From Musa acuminata AAA Group (Eukaryota; Streptophyta; Magnoliopsida; Zingiberales; Musaceae), in NCBI RefSeq assembly GCF_036884655.1, contig NC_088359.1, forward strand, positions 18,046,501 to 18,110,500: a stretch of 64,000 bases of DNA, given 5' to 3'. The notes under the pieces were generated by a model. That model was not told where the DNA came from. It searched no databases and was given only the letters and a program-made list of their open reading frames with translations. A program made the translations under genes and the position numbers. Positions 57,175-64,000 of this stretch are shown here, in pieces. Position 1 is the stretch's first letter. Every line of letters starts with the position of its first letter.

Positions 57175-58236
57175 TTGAAACAGGGGGTGATTCGGCCAAG
57201 TTGCAGCCCCTATTCTTTACCAGTGCTACATGTACGCAAGAAGGACGGAACTTGGCAAATGTGCATCGACTATCGAGCTTTAAATAGCATCACCATCAAG
57301 GAAAAGTACCCAATACTAGTGGTGGATGAACTTCATGATGAATTGAAAGGAGCTCGAGTCTTCACGAAGTTGGACCTCCGATCCGGTTACTACCAAATTC
57401 GGGTATGTGACGATTACATTCCAAAAACTGCATTTCACACACATGATGGCCATTATGAATTCTTGGTAATGCCTTTTGGACTCACTAATGCTCCTTCAAC
57501 CTTTCAAAGTCTCATGAATGATATATTTCGGAGCTTTCTTCGTAAATTTATGCTGGTATTTTTCGATGATATTCTCGTTTACAACCCTTCTCTTGAGACT
57601 CACTTTCAGTATTTACGGATTGTTTTGACGATCCTTCGGGAGAATACTCTTTTTGTTAAGCAACCAAAGTGCTGCTTTCTCCAGCAAAAAGTAGAGTACC
57701 TTAGGCATATAATATCAGAAGGAGTGACGGTAGACCCAACAAAAATTGAGGCAATGCAAGGCTGGCCGAAACCTACAAACGTGAAATTACTGCGGGGGTT
57801 CCTTGGACTAACGGGCTACTACCGAAAATTTGTTAAGGACTATGGGAAGATCAGTGCACCACTCACTTCTTTACTGAAAAAAGATGCTTTCCAATGGTCG
57901 GACAAAGCCTATGCTGCCTTCGACAAACTTAAAGCAGCCATGACAACGACGCCGGTGCTTACGCTACCAGATTTCAATAGACACTTCATCATTGAGGCCG
58001 ACGCATCTGGAGTCGGAATTGGAGCCATTCTCATGCAAAATGGTCGACCACTCGCATGCACTAGCAAGGCATTATCTCCCTCCCATCAAAATATGTCAGT
58101 ATATGATAAGGAGATGCTTGCCATTGTACACGCAGTAACGAGGTGGAGACCCTACCTGATCGGCCGGCGATTTCAAATTAAAACTGACCATAAAAGCCTC
58201 AAGTATTTTTTTGGAGCCAAAGATATCATCCCCTGA
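57175..58236 (+). pseudogene. N pol, RT and RNase H
   Basis: A 353-residue frame. RT is complete in its core: [24 protein letters not shown] and catalytic F-F-D-D-I-L-V-Y. RNase H has A-D-A-S-G-V-G-I-G-A and T-D-H-K-S-L-K-Y. A one-base gain in the T run near 58206 shifts the frame before integrase. It shows the segment that H has lost. Confidence 0.92.
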
Positions 58237-58767
58237 GCAGCAAAAATGGGTAACCAAACTTCTTGGATTTGATTATGAAATTATTTACAAAAAGGGGAAA
58301 GAAAACGTTGTTGTAGATGCACTCTCACGGCTACCTGAACAAGCTAAGGTTTCAGCCATCTCCCTTCCTACCACCGGTCTCCTCGAGGACATTAGGGAAG
58401 AATGGAAGAAGGATCCAGAGATCAGCAACATCATAAAAAAATTGGAGGAGGATCCAAGTGCAATAGCCCACTACACTTGGGATTCGAGGGATCTACGCTA
58501 CAAAGGTCGCATTGTGCTTATACCTGACTCCCCTTGCATCACAATCATCTTGCATGAAATGCACCCCATACCTTCAGTAAGGCACTCTGGATTCCTAAGA
58601 ACCTATAAAAGAGTGAAGCAAAATTTTTATTGGAGAGGGATGAAAAAAATTATTACTGAATATGTGCCACGATGTGATGTATGTCAACAGCACAAGGGTG
58701 AAATTGTGGCAAATCCAGGGAAGCTACAACCACTACCCATACCAGACTCAGTGTGGACTGACATCTC
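58211..58767 (+). pseudogene. N pol, integrase N-terminus
   Basis: Continues pol in the next frame with Y-K-K-G-K-E-N-V, then the H-H-C-C zinc finger (H-E-M-H through C-D-V-C-Q-Q-H-K). It is cut at W-T-D-I-S, just before the first core Asp block, by the LTR starting at 58768. Reading on into the LTR is meaningless. Confidence 0.9.
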
Positions 58768-60536
58768 TGTTAGGATCAAGAGCACTAAGAGGGGGGGGGG
58801 GGGGGGGGTGAATTAGTGCAATGGAAATCTTTCGACGATAAAAAACGTTCGAACGATAAAAGCGATTTCGATGTGAAAGCCGATTCTAAGATTACTTTAA
58901 CTTAAGATCAAGCGAGATGATGTTAAAGTCAATCTTTGAAGGCAGTTTGCAGTTATGATGAAAACCAGCATACGAGCGCAAACTGAAATATGACATTCGT
59001 GCGAAGAAACTGATTTACGTCTAAATGCTGATTCGTAACTCACTTGATTAGGCGAGATGCAGCTTAAGCAAGGATATTAAGACAGTTTGCAGTTAAGATA
59101 GAAATCAAAATGTAAACAAAACTGAAATATGATGACCGTACGAAAAAACAGATTTACGTCTAAACGTTGATTCGGAAAGTGCAAAGCTGAAACCCGATCG
59201 TATATGCGCAGAAAGCAGTAAACTTTAGAGGAGATTTGAAGTAAAGATAAAATGCTCAAAGTAAATGCAAACTGAGATTTAGAGTGGTTCGGTCAATCTT
59301 GACCTACTCCACTTTTGGTTTCCTCCACCGACGAGGTCACCGACGTCAACTAGAGGCCTTCCTTCAATAGGCGAAGGCCAACCACCCTTTTATAGTTTCA
59401 CTCCTTTTGACGGGCTTAGGAGACAACCCTTACAGAATTTTCTCTCCTCTCCTCTCTTTATAGCTCAGAACTTGGAAGAAAAGAGGGAGAAGGACTTTTG
59501 GCCTTTACAACAATTTTGAGCTCTAAAAATCACAGAACAAGATCAAGATTTCAGAGTGTATTATGTATCCTTTCAGTGCTGAATGGGTGGGGTATTTATA
59601 GGCCCCAACCCAGTTCAAATTTGGAGCTCAAAACTGTCAATTCCCAGAATTCCGGGATCAGGCGGTTACACCTCCTGACTGGAGCGGTTGCACCACTTGG
59701 CAGAGCTCGAAGATTGAGCCTATGGGCGGTGCCACCTCCTGTCAGGGGTGGTTCCACCTCCTGCCAGAGCTCGAAGACCGAGCTCAGGCGGTGCAACCTC
59801 CTGACTGAGGCAGTTGCACCGCTCGGCCAGTGCTCGGAGACCGAGCCCAAGCGTTGCCACCTCTTGTCAGGGGAGGTTGCACCGCCCAATCTCACTCGGA
59901 GACTGAGCCCAGGCAGTGCCACCGCCTGGCTGGAGCGGTTGCACCTCCCAGTCTCGCTCGGAGATTGAGCCCAGGCCGTACAACCTCCTGCCTTGGGCGG
60001 TTGAACCGCCTGGCAGAAATTAGGGTCCGAATGGGTTGATCCATTCAGCCCAATTTGGATTTTTTCAAGGGCCCAATTGCCCCAAGATTAAGTTAATGGG
60101 ATCACCTCCCATTTCCAATTTAATCATTGTGCTAACTACGACATTCCCTAAGACATTTACTGCAACTTGCTCCGGTGCGTCAATCGCTTCTTCCGGCGAA
60201 CTTCTGGCGAACTTCCGTCGATCATCCGATGAACCCTCGGTGATGCTCCTGCGGACTTCCGGCAAACTCCTGGACTTGCGACGATCCACTTGGCGAGTTC
60301 CGACGAGCTTCTTTGGCAAGCTCATGGACTTCTTGGATTTGTTCCTATAGAACCTCCGACGACTGTCCGAACTTCCGTCGAACTCTCGAACTCCCAACGT
60401 GAACATTGTCTTGACTCCGGCGCAACTCCTGCTGCATGTCTTACTTTTATCGTAGTTAATCCTACACACTTATCTCAACATATGGATTAGATAACAAATG
60501 ACAATTGACTTCATCATCAAAATCCGAGATTCAACA
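58768..60536 (-). repeat. L right (5') LTR, probably a hybrid
   Basis: A full-length Sirevirus LTR (1.77 kb) from TGTTAGGATC to GATTCAACA, with a G run, 148-bp repeats, a TATA-like box near 59593 and a palindrome array at 59660-60020. Its right end has the L target duplication. Its left end abuts N integrase exactly at the LTR terminus and lacks a PBS, as expected if two LTRs recombined. Confidence 0.87.
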
Positions 60537-60541
60537 AAAAT

Positions 60542-60799
60542 ACCAGCACAAATTTATAAAGAAAGCTCTGAAAAATATCATCCATGAGACATTGGAAGGT
60601 TGAAGGAGCATTAGTGAGTCCAAAAGGCATTACCAAGAATTCATAATAGTCATTATGTGTGCGGAATGCAGTTTTTGGAATGTCGTCTTCACATACCCTA
60701 ATTTGGTGGTAACCGAATCGGAGGTCCAACTTCATAAAGACTCGAGCTCCTTTTAACTCATCAAGAAGTTCATCCACCAGTGGTATTGGGTACTTGTCT
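60542..60799 (-). pseudogene. J reverse transcriptase, N-terminal half
   Basis: Continues J across the L insertion: [19 protein letters not shown], ending K-F-V-L-V-F at the catalytic motif, where L cut in. At 60799 the sequence leaves RT at D-K-Y-P and enters the R repeats. Confidence 0.88.
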
Positions 60800-60976
60800 A
60801 GTAAGACCCTAAAGTCTTATCTTCGCTCTGATACCAAATGATAAGACCCTAAAGTCTTATCGTGGAAGAAAGAGGAGAAAAGGAAATGGGGATACTCTGA
60901 TACCAAATGATAAGACCCTAAAGTCTTATCGTGGAAGAAAGAGGAGAAAATGAATTGGGGATGCTCTGATACCAAA
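60800..60976 (-). repeat. R: tandem PBS plus LTR-edge repeats
   Basis: A 69-bp unit joining PBS (GCTCTGATACCA on the plus strand at 60825, 60894 with one change, and 60963) to the LTR start TGATAAGACCC (60839, 60908, 60977). A partial LTR start at 60802 precedes them. The result is three PBS and four LTR starts in a row. Confidence 0.88.
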
Positions 60977-61287
60977 TGATAAGACCCTAAGGTCTTATCG
61001 TAGAAGAGAAGAAGAGAAAGGGATGATAATGATCGCTTCGAGGGGATCGGGCCTCCTCGGGTTTATCAAAAGACAGAATAGTATTTTTCATAGATTACTG
61101 AAAAGAAGCAATTACATCCCTATTTATAGAGTTCTACCCAGAGTCCATCAGGACTTGAACTCTAATAATAAATAAATATTAAATAAACCTCTACTTGACT
61201 CTAACTGAACCAAACTGACTCAATAAACAATTGGACTAAACAGACTCAATAAACATTATTCAAAAGCTCAGAAAAAGGGTCCTAACA
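60977..61287 (-). repeat. R LTR (H-related gypsy)
   Basis: A 311-bp LTR from TGATAAGACCC to GGTCCTAACA with a TATA-like box (minus TCTATAAATAGGG) at 61118-61130. It has a PBS on its left and a polypurine tract (GAAGAGGGAGGAAC) on its right, so it is both the 5' end of one element copy and the 3' end of another. Confidence 0.82.
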
Positions 61288-61479
61288 GTTCCTCCCTCTT
61301 CAAATCAGCCTTGTCCTCAAGGCTGAGCAGCATCAATCTTGGGGAGCTTCTCTTTCAGCACTTTAGCTACAGACTATCTACAATGCATCACAACCCGTTG
61401 ATCAAGTAAGTATGGTCTCCACTTTTTGATAGTGTAAGCGACAGGTCGGTCTTTCAGTGTAGTAATCGTTGAATGAAAC
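61288..61479 (-). pseudogene. R polypurine tract and pol 3' remnant
   Basis: Right of the LTR come the polypurine block shared with H and J, then about 170 bp of minus-strand pol-like sequence (landmark D-R-P-V-A-Y-T-I-K-K-W-R-P-Y near 61410-61460). The T LTR interrupts it. Confidence 0.6.
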
Positions 61480-62966
61480 TGTTGGGAAAATCATGGGGGC
61501 GACATCATATGCGCAGCGGAAGAACAAGAAAACAAAATCCCCGATTCCCAAAAAAATGTTCGTCGTCGTGCGAAGATTAGTGCGCAAAAATCCGTGAAAC
61601 ATGAAACTGCGTATAGAGTAGATTGTGTTACCTAGGGAGATCGTATATCCCTGTTTCCTTGCAGATCCTTAGGAGAGGGTGAAGGAGGTCAAGCGTCCTC
61701 CTCTCTAGCGGTGATCCACACAGCAGGGTTGCGACGACGCTCCTAAAAAACTCCTGGCCTGATTTGAGGTGGAGAGGAAGAGGAGAATAGGAAAGGCAAG
61801 CAAAGGCTCTAGCCTATGAGGCTCTGAATCCCTCCTGTTTATAGAGGTCCCCTGTTAAACCCTAATGGGTCCTCCCCTAGTGGGTATTGGATCTGCATCC
61901 AATAAGACAAGGGCTCCGTCGGATATCTCATATCCGAACCTCTACTCATCGCAATCCCTACCATATGTGTGTGACCCTCTAGGCCCAATATCGAGCTGGC
62001 CGTGAGTCTTACTTGTCAGAACTCCTTCTAACTCAGTGAATTATTATCTCTGTAATAATTCACTTGACTCATCGACTACGGACGTACTAGGCCACTACGC
62101 CGTAGTCCCCAGACGATACAGGGGAATCCAATCCATTAGACCTGTTTGTCCTCAGTTACCGTGTACCTATAGTCCCTCATCCATCTAATATCCCAGAGAC
62201 CGTATATCGAGCATGGTGCTGTCAGACCCATACGGTTTCTACTCGAGTCTCGCTCTAATCGGATTCTCCCGGAGAACTCTTTCTCTCTCAACCCGAATGA
62301 CCCTGGGCAGGGATTTGTCTGAGCAAGAACACATGGGATATTCCTCTCATGACGCCGAGAGTGGATGATCCTCTATCGACACTCAATAGCCCTCGTAAGG
62401 TCGACTACCACTCCCAATGACCAGCTGTACTAGATCTGGGACAGCCAAACCTATAAGTCTGGTATCAAAGAGCGGAGCACTCATACAGGGTGTCTCAAGT
62501 CTAAGGACCAGATACACCACTAGGACTACGGAATCGCTGTCTGACAATAAGGCATCATCAACCATCTAGCATTCCGTAAGCGGATCAATCAGTGAACTCA
62601 TTCTCTAATGAGCACCTGTACTGTATCCCTAGTATCCCTACACGAGCAGCTATGAGACTAGCTGCATCCATCATATGGACGGGTATACAGCACACCAGTC
62701 TATCCGATTATCACGATGTCCCTCTCGAGTAACCTATGACCAGGATTATTTAGGATATGTGTTTAAAGGTGAATCGATCTCATTAACGTGATCTCATCAC
62801 GATCCGATTCCCATTGCACAAATCCAAGGACATCACAATATATGTATACATTTATGCAATAGTTATAAAGTGATATACGACAAAATATAATAAGCAAAAA
62901 GATTCTGTATCAAGTCACACGTGCCATCATTCACGTGATTGGCTTGCTGGGCACCTATGACTAGCA
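61480..62966 (-). repeat. T 3' LTR (Copia, same family as F)
   Basis: A 1.49 kb LTR beginning TGTTGGGAAAATC and ending GACTAGCA. The outer end matches the F LTR tail. A TATA-like box (minus CTATAAACAGG) lies near 61836-61847. A polypurine tract (minus AAGTGGGAGAT) follows at 62967-62977. The partner LTR is outside the window. Confidence 0.83.
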
Positions 62967-63009
62967 ATCTCCCACTTGACCTAAAGCCAATCACCAATGT
63001 GTCTGATCC

Positions 63010-63710
63010 CCATCAGACCCCTGTGACGCTCAAAGACAAAATGAGACAACGGCTTTGTCAGTGGATCTGCAATGTTATCTTCGGATGGAACTCTTTCCAC
63101 TACTACATCTCCTCGGGTTACAATCTCTCTGATAAGCTGGAACCTCCTCAGAACACTTCTGATGAGACCCGGGTTCCCTTATTTGAGTAATCGCCCAGTT
63201 GTTGTCGCAATATAAGGAGATCGACTCCTCGCTACCCGGCACGACTCCCAAATCTGTGATGAACTTCTTCACCCAGACTCCCTCCTTTGCTACATCTAAT
63301 GCAGCAATGTACTCTGCCTCTATGGTTGAGTCAGCAGTGGTATCTTGCTTGGAACTCTTCCAACATACTTCTCCTCCATTCAAGGTGTACACATACCTTG
63401 AATTCGACTTGCTATCATCGACATCAGACTGAAAACTTGAGTCTGTGTAGCCTTCAACCTTAAGGCTATTACCTCCATATACTAGTAAAAGATCCTTAGT
63501 CTTTCTCAAGTACTTAAGGATACACTTTACTGCTTTCCAATGCTCCAAGCCTGGATTCGCTTGATACCTGCTCGTGACACTCAGAGCATGCGCTATATCA
63601 GGCCTAGTACATAGCATGGCATACATGATAGACCCTATTGCTGAGGCATAAGGTATCATATTCATGTTCGCCCTTTCTTCTGGAATTTTCCATGCCAAAC
63701 CTTTTGACAA
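63010..63710 (-). pseudogene. T pol, RNase H
   Basis: A 211-residue frame (63075-63710). It has P-Y-A-S-A-I-G-S-I-M-Y, the copia RT-RH linker, then V-E-G-Y-T-D-S-S-F, S-T-I-E-A-E-Y-I-A-A and Y-C-D-N-N-W-A-I. After S-H-Q-K the frame shifts. The closing block A-D-P-L-T-K-P-L appears in another frame near 63040-63065. Confidence 0.88.
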
Positions 63711-64000
63711 TGGTTTCTATGTACCAGGACTGGGACAAGCCAAGCATCCTCTTGGATCTATCTCTATAGATTCTAATCCCCAAGATATAGGATGCTTCCC
63801 CTAAGTCCTTCATGGAGAAGTGTCTAGATAACCAAGCCTTTACTGTGGATAGCATTCCTACGTCATTCCCAATGATCAGGATGTCATCCACATATAACAC
63901 CAAAAAGGTGTTAGCGCTCCCACTTACCTTCCTGTACACACAAGGCTCATCTTCGTTCTTAACGAAGTCATAAGATCTGATTGCCTCATCAAATCTTATG
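63604..64000 (-). pseudogene. T pol, reverse transcriptase C-terminal part
   Basis: It enters from the right window edge. It carries the catalytic motif L-Y-V-D-D-I-L-I-I-G (near 63900) and L-G-I-R-I-Y-R-D-R-S. A frameshift or small deletion near 63690-63710 separates it from RNase H, and the two overlap in different frames. The rest of gag-pol lies beyond 64000. Confidence 0.88.

Larger units (their letters stand above)
45417..60536 (-). mobile_element. L: composite Sirevirus insertion in J
   Basis: Outer flanks AAAAT at 45412-45416 and 60537-60541 are a perfect target duplication, and RT of J reads on across it. The outer LTR pieces (45417-46598 and 58768-60536) share variants not found in the inner LTR at 51521, so they belong together. 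The interior is a mosaic: Sirevirus X, solo LTR M and gypsy fragment N. No PBS is present beside 58768. Confidence 0.85.

Noticed and set aside
62383..63432. Short plus- and minus-strand frames in and beside the T LTR
   Set aside because: Plus-strand ones are shadows of RNase H on the minus strand. The one at 62383 is LTR sequence without motif.

Overview
The window is repeat-dense plant nuclear DNA. I find no host protein-coding gene. Almost every base belongs to LTR retrotransposons, with one LINE, one miniature LTR element (TRIM) and solo or truncated LTRs. The plant assignment rests on Ty1/copia elements of Sirevirus type, Ty3/gypsy chromoviruses of Tekay type with a C-terminal chromodomain, primer-binding sites (PBS) matching plant initiator tRNA-Met, and plant L1-type LINE sequence. 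The element styles remind me of large monocot genomes such as the banana family. That is an impression from memory, not a match.

Layout, with my own labels. A (9-8270): Sirevirus on the minus strand, TSD TGACC. B (8370-18204): Tekay-type gypsy on the minus strand, TSD GTTAC. A and B sit 94 bp apart in the gag of an older Copia element C (visible at 1-8, 8271-8369 and 18205-19387). 19388-20660 is unassigned DNA with a hairpin. D (20661-23466): gypsy LTR preceded by a full-length copy of its tRNA primer. E (23467-26417): collapsed plus-strand Sirevirus set in the LTR end of Copia element F (26418-30735), whose 1.8 kb leader is rich in predicted RNA structure. 30736-31185 is a TRIM. G (31186-31694 and 37086-37283): Sirevirus LTR split by gypsy H (31695-37085, TSD TCGAA). 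I (37284-40868): old, decayed Sirevirus.

J (from 40869): H-type gypsy inside the gag of I. It is interrupted by a 5'-truncated LINE, K (42881-44737, 15-bp TSD), and by a 15 kb composite, L (45417-60536, TSD AAAAT). Inside L are a Sirevirus derivative, X, whose pol is mostly replaced by an unrelated open frame, a solo Tekay-type LTR, M (52633-55511, TSD GCCCA), and a plus-strand gypsy fragment, N (56396-58767). After L the J reverse transcriptase resumes (60542-60799). It runs into R, a gypsy LTR with a tandemly repeated PBS/LTR edge (60800-61479), and then T, a minus-strand Copia LTR and pol running off the window (61480-64000).

How the parts work together: gag forms the particle, PR cuts the polyprotein, RT/RNase H copies RNA from the tRNA primer, and INT inserts the DNA. 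Every copy here is broken in at least one of these. A and B are the least damaged and, with LTR pairs about 1-2% different by eye, the youngest. The points most worth a second look are the pol-replacing frame in X, the full tRNA copy at D, the stem-loop series in the F leader, the same-position gag stop in three Sireviruses, and the palindrome arrays in Sirevirus LTRs.
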